Shown: positions 16,471-25,428 of the stretch, in pieces
Layout: each line of letters begins with the position of its first letter
How positions within the stretch are numbered: position 1 is the first letter of the stretch
Source: Puniceicoccus vermicola
Lineage (GTDB): Bacteria > Verrucomicrobiota > Verrucomicrobiia > Opitutales > Puniceicoccaceae
DNA length: 64,000 bases
Direction: 5' to 3'
NCBI RefSeq assembly: GCF_014230055.1
Contig: NZ_JACHVA010000046.1
Coordinates: 27,963-91,962 of the forward strand
Notes under the pieces: model-generated
Seen by the model: the letters and a program-made list of their open reading frames with translations, nothing else
What the model was told of the DNA's origin: nothing
The model's database searches: none
Made by a program: the position numbers and the translations under genes

Positions 16471-17721
16471 ATGACTCGTTGGTTATTCATCGGAAGCGTC
16501 TACCCTCCGTCATGGGAGGAGCGTTTTGGTGTGGGGTCGTCCCCGACCATTGATGTGCAACGTTCTCTGCTCGCGGGAATGAGTCGCAAGGGGTGGAAGC
16601 CGGACGCCATTTTAACGACTCCTCCGGTCCGTCTCTTCCCACGAGACCGATTTCAGTGGTTTCCCCGAGAACTGGGTGGGACGATCGAGGGGTATCCAGA
16701 AACACCATTGGTTTCTTTGGGGATAAACAACCTCGAGCCATTTAAAACGGTGGGGATCGCCGGGCAACTCAAGCGATACCTTTCGAGCTGGTGTCGGATG
16801 GTGCGTGGTGAGGGAGCCACCCCGAAGGTGTTCGTTTATAATTTGGGCCCCACGCATGAGCAGGGTGGTTTCTTGGCTGGGATATGTCGCTCTCTGCAGT
16901 TGCCGATGTATCCATTTATCACCGATTTGGATTTCTTGGACCGGGGAAGTTTTTCGCCCTCCACCTGGCGGTTTCGATGGCAGGTTCGGCTCCTGAAAGC
17001 GGCGGACAAGATTGCGGCCCTCAATCCAAATGTTCTTACGGAGTTTGGTTCCGGCAAGCCGACCCTGCATGTCCCGGGAATTGCGCCGGACGGGCCCTTT
17101 TTTCGTGAATTGCTTGATTGTCCGTTGCCGGATGCCTCTAGCGAGCTACCGACATTCCTCTATTCGGGATCTCTGAATCGTCCGCGGGGAATCATCCGAT
17201 TACTGAATGCCTATGAGCAGGTAGGACCAGAAAGGTTCCGGTTGCGAATTACGGGCCGAGGACCGGAAGAAGAGCGCGTTCGAGAGGCCTCTGCGCGTCA
17301 TAAGAACATTGAGTATCTTGGTTTTCTGAAGACTGAAAGAGAGCGACTCGAGGCAATGGCGAGTGCGGATGTTCTCTTGAACCCTCACGAAATCGATACG
17401 CCGGAAGCACGCTATCTTTTCCCGTCAAAGCTGGCTGAATACATGGCTTCTGGACGTCTGGTGGTGAGCTCGCTCCTTCCGGGAATGGCGGCTTTTCCTC
17501 TCGAAGAAATGATACTCGCCAAGGAAGACTCCGATGAGGCGTTTGCGGCGGCGATGGCCCGTGCATTGGAGATGACTGTGGAAGAAAGAAATCAAAAGGC
17601 TTTGCGAACACGGGAATGGGCCCGCAATCATTTTGATTGGGATCAGATCGCGGGTAATTTGGTCGATTTTCTGGAAAGAGATGTGCCGATTCAGGGTGCG
17701 CCCGGAAAAATTTCCGATTAG
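16471..17721 (+). CDS. Glycosyltransferase family 4
   Basis: 416 aa from ATG 16471; the in-frame GTG 16453 abuts the mini-element and is a weaker choice. N-terminus MTRWLFIGSVYPPSWEERF. Donor domain: FLYSGSLNRPRGIIRLLNA, FRLRITGRGPEEERV, IEYLGFLKTERERLEAMAS and ARYLFPSKLAEYMASGRLVV as the EX7E-like loop. The substrate cannot be predicted. The stop precedes the next gene's ATG by 7 bases, so co-translation is likely. Confidence 0.85.
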   Translation: MTRWLFIGSVYPPSWEERFGVGSSPTIDVQRSLLAGMSRKGWKPDAILTTPPVRLFPRDRFQWFPRELGGTIEGYPETPLVSLGINNLEPFKTVGIAGQLKRYLSSWCRMVRGEGATPKVFVYNLGPTHEQGGFLAGICRSLQLPMYPFITDLDFLDRGSFSPSTWRFRWQVRLLKAADKIAALNPNVLTEFGSGKPTLHVPGIAPDGPFFRELLDCPLPDASSELPTFLYSGSLNRPRGIIRLLNAYEQVGPERFRLRITGRGPEEERVREASARHKNIEYLGFLKTERERLEAMASADVLLNPHEIDTPEARYLFPSKLAEYMASGRLVVSSLLPGMAAFPLEEMILAKEDSDEAFAAAMARALEMTVEERNQKALRTREWARNHFDWDQIAGNLVDFLERDVPIQGAPGKISD

Positions 17722-17728
17722 GGTGAAA

Positions 17729-18799
17729 ATGAAAGTTGTTCATATTATTAATCGTCTAATCGGAGGGGGGGCGGAAGTGATGATTCCGCAAATTCATCGG
17801 CAACACTTGGCGGATGGAATTGATTCCTGGATCTTGAGCATGGAATCGGGGGATGATCGGGGAACGGAAAAGGTCGTTTCGTTTGGAAAGCGATATCCTC
17901 GATGGCAGGAACCATTTCGTTTGAGAAAGGTCCTCCGGCAAATGGAAGAGTCCGGATCGATCGATGTAGTTCACACGCATCTGACGCAGAGTCAGCTTTT
18001 TGGGAAATATGCGATTCGAGGACTGAAAAAAAAGCCGTTTTTGGTGACGACTGAGCATGATACGAGCAATCGAAGAAGGCATATTCCCGGCGGTCGAGTT
18101 TTCGACAGATTCCTCTATGAGGGTTACGACCGAATCATTTGTATCAGCGAAGGGGTTCGGGATTCGATGGAGGAGTGGTTGCCCAAGACTCGTTCTCTCT
18201 TGCGGGTGGCTTCCAATGGGGTCGATGTGGATGCTTTCATGCGGGGCGAGGTGGAACGGAGGGATGGTCCGCTGAGGTTTCTTTCGGTCGGGCGATTGAC
18301 GGAGAAGAAGAATTTTACGACAGCGATTCGAGCGTTGGCCGCGGTCGAGCCTGCGGATTGGACCTACACTTTGGTGGGCGATGGAGAACAGAGGCCGGAA
18401 TTGGAGAGCCTGGTCGATCGTCTCGGCGTCCGGGAGAATGTTCATTTTGCCGGATACGTCTCCGATGTGAGTTCCTTCTACGCGAAGAGTGACGTGTTTT
18501 TGTTCCCTTCTCTATGGGAAGGATTTGGTTTAGTGGCCGTTGAGGCGATGGCGGCGGGGTTGCCGGTCCTAGCCAGTGACGTTCCGGGATTGAGCGAAGT
18601 GATTGCGCGGGATGGCGTATCCGGGATTCTTCTGCCTTCGACGGAAGTGGATCAATGGGCCGGGGCAATTCGTAAGTGTCTCTCGGATCGAGACCTCACC
18701 CTGAGAATGGGGAAGGGGGCCCGCGAAAGGTCCCGCAATTACTCGATCCAGAAGACTGCAGATCGATATCGGGAAGTTTACGCGGAAATGTGCCGATGA
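17729..18799 (+). CDS. Glycosyltransferase family 4
   Basis: 356 aa from ATG 17729, preceded by AGGGTG as a ribosome-binding site; a longer in-frame start (17633) lies inside the upstream gene. N-terminal loop NRLIGGGAEVMIPQIHRQ and VVHTHLTQSQLFGKYAIRG; donor domain FLSVGRLTEKKNFTTAIRA, YTLVGDGEQRPELESL and EGFGLVAVEAMAAGLPVLAS. All the hallmarks of retaining GT4 enzymes are intact. Its end overlaps the next start in an ATGA. Confidence 0.9.
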   Translation: MKVVHIINRLIGGGAEVMIPQIHRQHLADGIDSWILSMESGDDRGTEKVVSFGKRYPRWQEPFRLRKVLRQMEESGSIDVVHTHLTQSQLFGKYAIRGLKKKPFLVTTEHDTSNRRRHIPGGRVFDRFLYEGYDRIICISEGVRDSMEEWLPKTRSLLRVASNGVDVDAFMRGEVERRDGPLRFLSVGRLTEKKNFTTAIRALAAVEPADWTYTLVGDGEQRPELESLVDRLGVRENVHFAGYVSDVSSFYAKSDVFLFPSLWEGFGLVAVEAMAAGLPVLASDVPGLSEVIARDGVSGILLPSTEVDQWAGAIRKCLSDRDLTLRMGKGARERSRNYSIQKTADRYREVYAEMCR

Positions 18800-20187
18800 A
18801 CCAAAATCGAAGCAGTTTGCGGTCAGAGGCCAAGTTGCTGGCCCTGGTTTTTATTCTCGTCTACGGCTATGTCCTTGTCGCGGGTGTCCTTGTGCAAGAA
18901 GTCATTGCACCAGCTGTCACCGATGGGATGACTCCGGCGGGGTTCATTCCCGAACTGGATTCAGGACCTTTTCACGTGATGGCGGTGCAGATGTCGGAAG
19001 ATATTCGCGCTCACGGCTGGGAGCGGTGGGAGCTGAATCCGGGGTGGTCCGCGAATCAGCCGGTCGGGATTATGGCAGCTGTTTACGCGATCACCGGGCC
19101 TTCGCCATTATACCTTCTCCCGCTGAATGCCGGGATTCATGGGCTTTCCGTCGTTTTGCTTTTCTTGATTCTCCGGGTCTGCGGCTTCCAATGGAAGGAA
19201 AGCTTGGTGGGATCGCTGCCGTTTGCGTTTTTCCCATCGACGCTTGTCTGGGTCGCTCAGTTTCACAAAGACGGTATCTATTGTCTGGGGCTTTTTGGTC
19301 TTTTTTTAGGGAGTCTGCTGATACTGGGTCAGGGAAAGTGGAGGCTTAAAATATTGGGAGTCTTGCTGATCCTTGCCGGAGCTGGGGCGATATCAGTGGT
19401 GCGAGATTATTCGCTTGTGGTTTTCGCCGTTGCGGCCGGTTCGGCGGGACTTCTATCTCAGCTAATCTTTGCAGGACGGACCGGTGGTCAGTGGAAGGAT
19501 TCGGCCATCTCACTGTTGGTCTTCTTCGGGACGTTGATGCTGATCATCCCCCTGGCGGGTGAAAAAGGTGGAGAAGGGAAGGGAGAGACTCTTCCCGAGG
19601 ACACTGAAGTGGAAGAAATTGTGGTCGAAAAGGAGACCGAGAACCTCAACCTAACGGAGAGACTCAGGCGTGGGCCTCCGTCGACTCCTTGGATTCGTAC
19701 CTCATGGATTCCAAGCCGAGTCGATGATCAAATTCATCAACTGATCCACAATCGGACGATTTTCTTTTGGCTCTTTCCGGATGCGACCAGCTACGTCGAT
19801 CAAGAGGTCCAATTTCGCAGTGCTTCCGATGTCATTTTCTACATTCCCCGAGGCATTGTCGTAGGACTACTCGCCCCGTTCCCCCATCAATGGTACGACG
19901 TCCGGACTACTTTGACTGGAAACCTGCAGAGGATGGTCTCTGGGGCTGAGATGATCGTTTCCTACCTATTGCTGGGCGCTGGGCTCTTCCATCTGGTCCT
20001 TCGGCCCTCCAAGCCACTTTTCTTTCTCGTTATCGGTGCGGGTTTGATGATTCTTGCCTTGGTCTATCCTCTTCCTGCTGTTGGCTCTCTCTACCGAATC
20101 CGCTTCGGACCTTATTCGATTCTGCTGGCCATTGGCGCGGCTTCATTGATTAGGTTCTGGTTTTTTCGCCGAGCCCAGCGAAGTTAA
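18796..20187 (+). CDS. Polytopic membrane protein of the polysaccharide locus
   Basis: 463 aa from ATG 18796, which overlaps the previous stop (ATGA), indicating translational coupling. About nine hydrophobic helices, the first at residues 15-35. A charged extracytoplasmic loop (about residues 255-330) is rich in Glu/Lys and contains ETENLNLTERLRRG. No catalytic motif recognised. Position among glycosyltransferases suggests a polymerase-like or lipid-linked-sugar enzyme, but ABC-exported glycans do not need Wzy, so the role is open. Confidence 0.65.
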   Translation: MNQNRSSLRSEAKLLALVFILVYGYVLVAGVLVQEVIAPAVTDGMTPAGFIPELDSGPFHVMAVQMSEDIRAHGWERWELNPGWSANQPVGIMAAVYAITGPSPLYLLPLNAGIHGLSVVLLFLILRVCGFQWKESLVGSLPFAFFPSTLVWVAQFHKDGIYCLGLFGLFLGSLLILGQGKWRLKILGVLLILAGAGAISVVRDYSLVVFAVAAGSAGLLSQLIFAGRTGGQWKDSAISLLVFFGTLMLIIPLAGEKGGEGKGETLPEDTEVEEIVVEKETENLNLTERLRRGPPSTPWIRTSWIPSRVDDQIHQLIHNRTIFFWLFPDATSYVDQEVQFRSASDVIFYIPRGIVVGLLAPFPHQWYDVRTTLTGNLQRMVSGAEMIVSYLLLGAGLFHLVLRPSKPLFFLVIGAGLMILALVYPLPAVGSLYRIRFGPYSILLAIGAASLIRFWFFRRAQRS

Positions 20188-20196
20188 ACGATATTC

Positions 20197-21354
20197 ATGA
20201 CGAAACTTAAGACGATTGGCTATCTGGCGAACACCAGTTGGTTCCTTTATCATTTTCGCCTCGCGGATATGAAGGCGGCGCAAAAGTGCGGGCTGCGAGT
20301 CATCGCTATTGCTCCAGAGGACGAGTATTCTTCCAGGTTTCAGGAGGAAGGCGTGGAGTTTTTCCCTATCTCCATGAAGCGTCGGGATATATCGCCTTTG
20401 AGAAAGTGGAAAACCGTTCGGCAGATTCGTGAGATTCACCGCCGGGAGTCGATCGATTTGATGCACCATTTTACCCTCGAAGCGATCTTATTGGGAACGC
20501 TTGCGGCAGGGGCCTCGGGACCCAAGGTCGTCCACTCGGTAGCGGGTATGGGATTTGCGTTTTCCGGGAACGAGTTGTCCAAACGGTTTTTGCGGGCGTT
20601 TTTGCGCCCTCTCCTTCGTTGGTGTTTGCCCCGAGGACCGGTCATCGTGGAAAATCGGGGCGATCGTGCCAAGGTGATGCAAATCATGGGTAAGAAACGC
20701 CGCTATCCCGTTGAGCAGCTTCCCGGTGGAGGGATTGATGTTGATTTGTATTCTTCAGAGGGAGGATTGGCGATCGAGAAGAGTCCGGAAACCGTTCGAT
20801 TTCTTTCGGCGGGACGTCTTTTGAGAGGGAAAGGTGCGGGCCTCTTCGCGAAAGCTGCGAAGGAGTATCAGGGACCAAGCGCCGAGTTTTTTCTGGCGGG
20901 GATGCCGGACGAAGGGAGCCCGGGATCCTATACTGTGAAGGAGATTCAAGAATGGACCCGCATCCCCGGGTTCAAGTGGCTCGGGAATGTCGAGGATGTG
21001 CCGTCGCTCCTGCGCTCAGTTGATCTGCTGGTGCATCCGACCTTCTATGGGGAGGGGCTGCCGCGAATTATCATGGAAGCGCAATCCTGCGGCCTGCCTA
21101 TCATTACCACGAATATTCCTGCGTGTGCGGAGGCCGTCGAAGATGGGACCCACGGATGGGTGCTGGATCGTAAGGATCCTAAGCTCTTGGCCGAACTCAT
21201 GGCTCAGGCTGCATCCGATGCGGGGAAAAGAGCCGAAATGGGCGAACGGAATCGAGCCTTGGCAGTCGAAAAATTCGACGAGGAAAAGGTCATCCGGAGG
21301 ACGTTGGAGGTCTACCGGAATCACTTCCCGGACTGGAATCCGGAGATTAACTAA
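20197..21354 (+). CDS. Glycosyltransferase family 4 (PglA/WbpT-like)
   Basis: 385 aa. N-terminal domain begins IGYLANTSWFLYHFRLADMK with IDLMHHFTLEAILLGTLAA; this style (SWF.YNFR...) is typical of enzymes that add the second sugar to undecaprenyl-PP-linked HexNAc, such as PglA (family knowledge). Donor domain: VRFLSAGRLLRGKGAGLFA, AEFFLAGMPDEG, FKWLGNVEDVPSLL and EGLPRIIMEAQSCGLPII. It lies 4 bases before the initiating sugar-phosphate transferase gene, supporting a role in an early step (inference). Confidence 0.88.
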   Translation: MTKLKTIGYLANTSWFLYHFRLADMKAAQKCGLRVIAIAPEDEYSSRFQEEGVEFFPISMKRRDISPLRKWKTVRQIREIHRRESIDLMHHFTLEAILLGTLAAGASGPKVVHSVAGMGFAFSGNELSKRFLRAFLRPLLRWCLPRGPVIVENRGDRAKVMQIMGKKRRYPVEQLPGGGIDVDLYSSEGGLAIEKSPETVRFLSAGRLLRGKGAGLFAKAAKEYQGPSAEFFLAGMPDEGSPGSYTVKEIQEWTRIPGFKWLGNVEDVPSLLRSVDLLVHPTFYGEGLPRIIMEAQSCGLPIITTNIPACAEAVEDGTHGWVLDRKDPKLLAELMAQAASDAGKRAEMGERNRALAVEKFDEEKVIRRTLEVYRNHFPDWNPEIN

Positions 21355-21358
21355 TTTG

Positions 21359-22729
21359 ATGAAAACAGGGGAGAAGAGCGCTCGGGTGCAGAGCCGTACA
21401 GACTGGTATTTTGGAGGACGAAGTTGGCTCGTCGTCGACTTTTTTGCCGGGGTCTTCGCCATTCTTTTGGCATACTTTCTCAATCCGGATTTGACGATCG
21501 GCTGGCAACCCTCCTTTGCCGGGCAACCAGCTGGTTATCCGGCGGCGATTGGGTTTGGGGTATTGCTGGCCTTGGTCGCGGATATTGCGGGATTGCACGA
21601 TCCGCTGCGCCAGCAGAGGTTTTGGCCAGTCACCATCCGGATTATATTCTCTTTGGTCATTACCTTTCTTCTGGCCGTGGTCATCCTTTACGGTCTGGCG
21701 CTGCAGCAACTGGGGCGAACCGTTTCGATCCAGTCGATGATTGCCGCTGGATTGATGATGTCGGGATTTCGGGGAATGCTTTTTCGGATCCAGGGACGGA
21801 CCCGGCGACGGATTCTTCTCCTCCTCAATCGCGGTCAGAGGGAGGATCTACGGGATCGAATCGAGAAGAGCGGGCTACCGTTCCGCGTCGCAGATCTCCC
21901 GGATTCTTACGATACGACGATTGAAAATACCCGACTGATGGAGGTTTGCCACAAGCTCAAGATCGACGAAGTCGTCGTTCCCGAGGAGTCCGGATCCCCC
22001 GAAAGCCCTCCCGTTTGGATGGATTGCCTTGAGTCCGGAATTCAAGTGACTCATGCTAGAGCCTTCGTAGAGCGCTATTTTTATCGGGTCGATTGCTCAG
22101 ACGTGCGGCCGAACTGGTTCCTCGAGTTGGATCTGAGGCTCACTCATCCGGTATACCATCGCTGGAAACGGTTTTCCGATATTCTTCTCGCGAGCATTGG
22201 CCTCCTCGTGGCGGCTCCCTTCCTTCTGTTTTTCCTCGGAGTCATTTGGGCGGAGAGCGGACGTCCGCTCTTTTTCAAGCAACAGCGGGTGGGGCTTCGG
22301 AGCAAGCCGTTCACCATCTTAAAACTGCGGACCATGTCGGTCTTGCGAGAGGAAGAGACCCGGGATGCAGACCGCCTCAACGACAGCCGTGTGACGCGGA
22401 TCGGATACATTCTCCGACGCACGCGCCTCGATGAAGTCCCTCAGTTCTGGAATATTATTCGCGGGGATATGTCCTTCATTGGTCCCCGCCCAGAGTGGAT
22501 TGATATCGCCGAAGATTTAGGGGAACGGATCCCGTATTATCCGTACCGGACGCTGGTCAAGCCGGGGCTGACTGGATGGGCGCAAATCAATTTCGGTTAC
22601 GCGGCGAATGACGAAGAGGTACGCGAGAAGCTGGGATTCGATTTCTACTACCTGAAGAACGCCTCGGTGATGCTCGACTTGCAGATATTGATTCGCACCG
22701 TCGGCTCGATCATGCGGGGGAGCCGTTAA
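21359..22729 (+). CDS. Undecaprenyl-phosphate sugar-1-phosphate transferase (WbaP/EPS_sugtrans type)
   Basis: 456 aa from ATG 21359; the longer open frame back to 20987 overlaps the GT4 gene. Begins with about four N-terminal membrane helices (residues 22-150) and a Rossmann-like middle region. The C-terminal catalytic bacterial sugar transferase domain starts at RWKRFSDILLASIGLL, followed by a membrane hairpin, PLFFKQQRVGLRSKPF, ILKLRTMSV, the TRLDEVPQFWNIIRGDMS motif, FIGPRPEW and VKPGLTGWAQINFGYA. It transfers hexose- or HexNAc-1-phosphate to undecaprenyl phosphate and so starts the repeat unit. Compatible with PEP-CTERM-associated EPS loci, but no exosortase is in view. Confidence 0.92.
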   Translation: MKTGEKSARVQSRTDWYFGGRSWLVVDFFAGVFAILLAYFLNPDLTIGWQPSFAGQPAGYPAAIGFGVLLALVADIAGLHDPLRQQRFWPVTIRIIFSLVITFLLAVVILYGLALQQLGRTVSIQSMIAAGLMMSGFRGMLFRIQGRTRRRILLLLNRGQREDLRDRIEKSGLPFRVADLPDSYDTTIENTRLMEVCHKLKIDEVVVPEESGSPESPPVWMDCLESGIQVTHARAFVERYFYRVDCSDVRPNWFLELDLRLTHPVYHRWKRFSDILLASIGLLVAAPFLLFFLGVIWAESGRPLFFKQQRVGLRSKPFTILKLRTMSVLREEETRDADRLNDSRVTRIGYILRRTRLDEVPQFWNIIRGDMSFIGPRPEWIDIAEDLGERIPYYPYRTLVKPGLTGWAQINFGYAANDEEVREKLGFDFYYLKNASVMLDLQILIRTVGSIMRGSR

Positions 22730-22789
22730 AGCAGAGATGAAGGGTTTTGGGGCGTCAGCCAACCTGGCTGGTGACGGGATCGAAAGATC

Positions 22790-24604
22790 ATGAGTATCGT
22801 TCGTAGACTGGCCTATTCCATTCTCCTGGCCAATTTGGTTTTGATCCTCGGGGCTGGAATCGGATTTTTCTTCGGTGCTGCTTTTGGTCTTTGGTGGTGG
22901 GGACTCTATGGGATTGGAGGGCTTATCGGGGCCAGCGCTTTCGGGGAGGGGGTTGGATTTCAGAAGTCCGCCTTTCGATCAAATGGGGTTAGGATTTCGG
23001 CGGTTCTGATTCTTCATGCCGTATTCCTTCTAGCCGCTTCCGGGCTTGCTTCTCGTTTTCTCGACGTGGGATGGGATAGCTTGGAAACTCATCAACGGGC
23101 GGTTCATCTCATCCGGGAAGGATGGAATATCATCGATCCGCAGCCGGGGTGGCTCGCGGCGCAACCGGAAGACGGTCTTCTGCGCAAGGCCCCTTCGGTG
23201 TTCACGGCTTATCTCGATTTTAACGGGATGTACGTGGTCTCTTCGCTGATGGGGGATCTTCCTTTTGGTATTGAAGGGGCAAAGGGATATCGAATCCTTT
23301 TGTTGTTCATGGTCGCAGTTGTGGTGGGAGACCTCCTGCGCCGTGCAGGTCTTGGCAGATGGGCGGCTGGGGCGGTAGGGCTCTTCGTCGCGCTCAATCC
23401 AGTATGCCTGTATCAACTATGGGTTTTGTTCATGGATTTCGACGTGGCGGTTTATTCAGCTCTGAGCATCGTCGCACTATACGCACTTTCCGTGCGGGGA
23501 GATCTTCGGGCCATCGCTGTCTCGGTAGTCGCCTTATTATTGCTCTTGGTTTCGAAACGAAGTGGTTTGGCATTTTCTCTCCCTCTCGGAGGTTTTTTAG
23601 CTCTCGGGATTCTCGGTGTGAAACTGGGATGGTGGAAGAAAGGAGACGATTCTTTAGAGACGCAGAAGGCGTTGCGGTGGCCTCGGTTTCTTCGAAGTGG
23701 GAAGGTCCGGGTTATTAGCGCGATCATTTTGGTGTCCGTATTCGGTGGCCTGCTCTGGGTTATCGGGTCCGCCGGAGGTAGTGGGCAATCGCGCCAAGGA
23801 GCATACTATTCACGGGGATTCGTGTACCGAGCGATTTTCGAGCCCGATCAATTTGATAAGAGTTTGGATCTCGTGGTTCCCGAATCACACCAAGGGCTTT
23901 CGCGACCAATACAGTTTTTGCGCTCCCTCGTAGAGGAGACGGATATTTATCGAGGGGCTTCCGTGAAGGTTCCTTTGACCTGGAAGCCAAAAGAGTGGGA
24001 CACCTTCCGAAATATTCAATGGCCGGGGCATGGGGCCGGAGGGTTCGGGCCTCTCTTTTCCGGGGTTTTGCTGTTTTCGGTCCTGGCCGCGTTGGTCTCC
24101 TGGAGGCCGTTTCCACCGAAGGTTTCCTTCGGCAGCTTTTTTCGAATAGGTCTATTTCTAGTCCTGATCGGGTTTTGTTTCGTTCTCCCGAGTTGGTGGG
24201 CCCGATGGGTTCCGTTTGTGTGGGTCTTTCCGCTGTTCTTTTTGCTGCCTCCGCTCTTTTTTAGGAACCAAAATCCATCCTCTTCACGGCTCCTACTGGC
24301 AACCCGAAACCACTGGGTTCCGGCTCTCTGCGCTGGGTTCGCCTTGGTTTTGGGAGTGGTCAACTCAGTCGCCATCCTCTGCATCAGTAGTGGTGAGACC
24401 TTGCGGGTGACCCGGTCCATCGAAGAGGGCCTTGAAAGCGTTTCTGGTCAGGAGGTTATTTTCGATCCCGGTCGCAACCTGATGACCAAAGCCTGGCTCA
24501 TTGACCGTGGAATCGATTATCGTCTCTCCGAAGATAAGGGCGACCTGATTTTTGAGATGGAGCCCTCGACGGCTCGTCTCTATCAACCTGCAGTTTCTCA
24601 ATGA
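22790..24604 (+). CDS. Polytopic membrane protein, unknown (GT-C-like topology)
   Basis: 604 aa, about 12-13 hydrophobic helices. After the first four helices comes a loop DVGWDSLETHQRAVHLIREG, whose position and acidic character resemble the first catalytic loop of GT-C transferases. Another loop at about residues 325-400 is soluble and aromatic. The C-terminal 70 residues are extracytoplasmic (EVIFDPGRNLMTKAWLIDRG). It shares the short sequence style PGWxAxQP with the protein at 18796. No firm family. Its stop overlaps the ABC permease start (ATGA), so it is probably co-translated with the exporter. Confidence 0.65.
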   Translation: MSIVRRLAYSILLANLVLILGAGIGFFFGAAFGLWWWGLYGIGGLIGASAFGEGVGFQKSAFRSNGVRISAVLILHAVFLLAASGLASRFLDVGWDSLETHQRAVHLIREGWNIIDPQPGWLAAQPEDGLLRKAPSVFTAYLDFNGMYVVSSLMGDLPFGIEGAKGYRILLLFMVAVVVGDLLRRAGLGRWAAGAVGLFVALNPVCLYQLWVLFMDFDVAVYSALSIVALYALSVRGDLRAIAVSVVALLLLLVSKRSGLAFSLPLGGFLALGILGVKLGWWKKGDDSLETQKALRWPRFLRSGKVRVISAIILVSVFGGLLWVIGSAGGSGQSRQGAYYSRGFVYRAIFEPDQFDKSLDLVVPESHQGLSRPIQFLRSLVEETDIYRGASVKVPLTWKPKEWDTFRNIQWPGHGAGGFGPLFSGVLLFSVLAALVSWRPFPPKVSFGSFFRIGLFLVLIGFCFVLPSWWARWVPFVWVFPLFFLLPPLFFRNQNPSSSRLLLATRNHWVPALCAGFALVLGVVNSVAILCISSGETLRVTRSIEEGLESVSGQEVIFDPGRNLMTKAWLIDRGIDYRLSEDKGDLIFEMEPSTARLYQPAVSQ

Positions 24605-25428
24605 TAAAGAACATTCTCAGACTTCCGCTTGATATCGTATCGACCCTCGGGACGAATCGCTTACTCCTCTGGCAGTTTACGGTTCGCAATATCCGCGCCC
24701 GGCACAAGGGGAGCTACCTCGGCGTGGTCTGGATGGTGTTGAATCCTCTTCTGATGATGTCCCTTTACTCCTTTGTCTTTGGGGTCATCTTCAATGGTCG
24801 GTATGATGCCGCTTCGGACGAAACGGCCCTCGATTATGCGTTGGGCATCTTCCTGAGCCTCACCATCTTTCAGTTGATCGCGGAGGTGATGGGGGTCTCG
24901 ACGACCATTATCCTGGGAAACTCCAACATTGTGAAGAGGGTGGTGTTTCCGCTGGAGATCCTCCCCGTGGCCCAAGTGGGATCTTCGATCTATCACTTTC
25001 TGATTAGTATTTGCCTTGTTTTTGTCGGGATTTTTGTCTTCGGCCGACATCTGTCTTGGACGGCCGCGGCTCTGCCTCTCTTGGTCTTCCCGGTCATTCT
25101 TTTTTCCCTCGGGCTTGGTTGGCTGTTTTCGGCGATCGGGGTATTTGTCCGCGACATTGGGCAGTTGATGCAGTTCCTCACCTTGGCTTTGATGTACTGT
25201 AGTGCGATTTTCTATCCGATTGATCGGGTGATCGTTGCTGGGTTCTACCCCGTTCTGAAATTCAACCCGCTGGCGCACATTGTCGAGCAGGCCCGGAGGA
25301 CGGTTTTATGGCATGAGCCGCTCCAACTTCAGCCGGTGTTGTATATTTATCTTACGGCTTTTGCCGTATTCATGTTTGGATTTTTCGTGTTCAACCGGCT
25401 CAAAAAAGGCTTTGCGGATGTCCTCTGA
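24601..25428 (+). CDS. wzm: ABC-2 type polysaccharide export permease (Wzm)
   Basis: 275 aa, six predicted membrane helices, usual length for Wzm/TagG. The N-terminal amphipathic region LLLWQFTVRNIRARHKGSYL followed by VVWMVLNPLLMMSLYSFVF is characteristic of ABC-2 exporters of O-antigen and teichoic acid. C-terminal block: FYPIDRV, LKFNPLAHIVEQARRTVLW and the last helix. It moves a completed undecaprenyl-linked glycan across the inner membrane with the ATPase encoded at 28679. Oddly, the ATPase gene is 3.25 kb away rather than adjacent. Confidence 0.92.
   Translation: MIKNILRLPLDIVSTLGTNRLLLWQFTVRNIRARHKGSYLGVVWMVLNPLLMMSLYSFVFGVIFNGRYDAASDETALDYALGIFLSLTIFQLIAEVMGVSTTIILGNSNIVKRVVFPLEILPVAQVGSSIYHFLISICLVFVGIFVFGRHLSWTAAALPLLVFPVILFSLGLGWLFSAIGVFVRDIGQLMQFLTLALMYCSAIFYPIDRVIVAGFYPVLKFNPLAHIVEQARRTVLWHEPLQLQPVLYIYLTAFAVFMFGFFVFNRLKKGFADVL

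Noticed and set aside
21359..22729. PEP-CTERM-specific EpsB-type sugar transferase
   Set aside because: The general EPS sugar-transferase pattern fits; nothing specific to the PEP-CTERM subgroup could be confirmed by eye.
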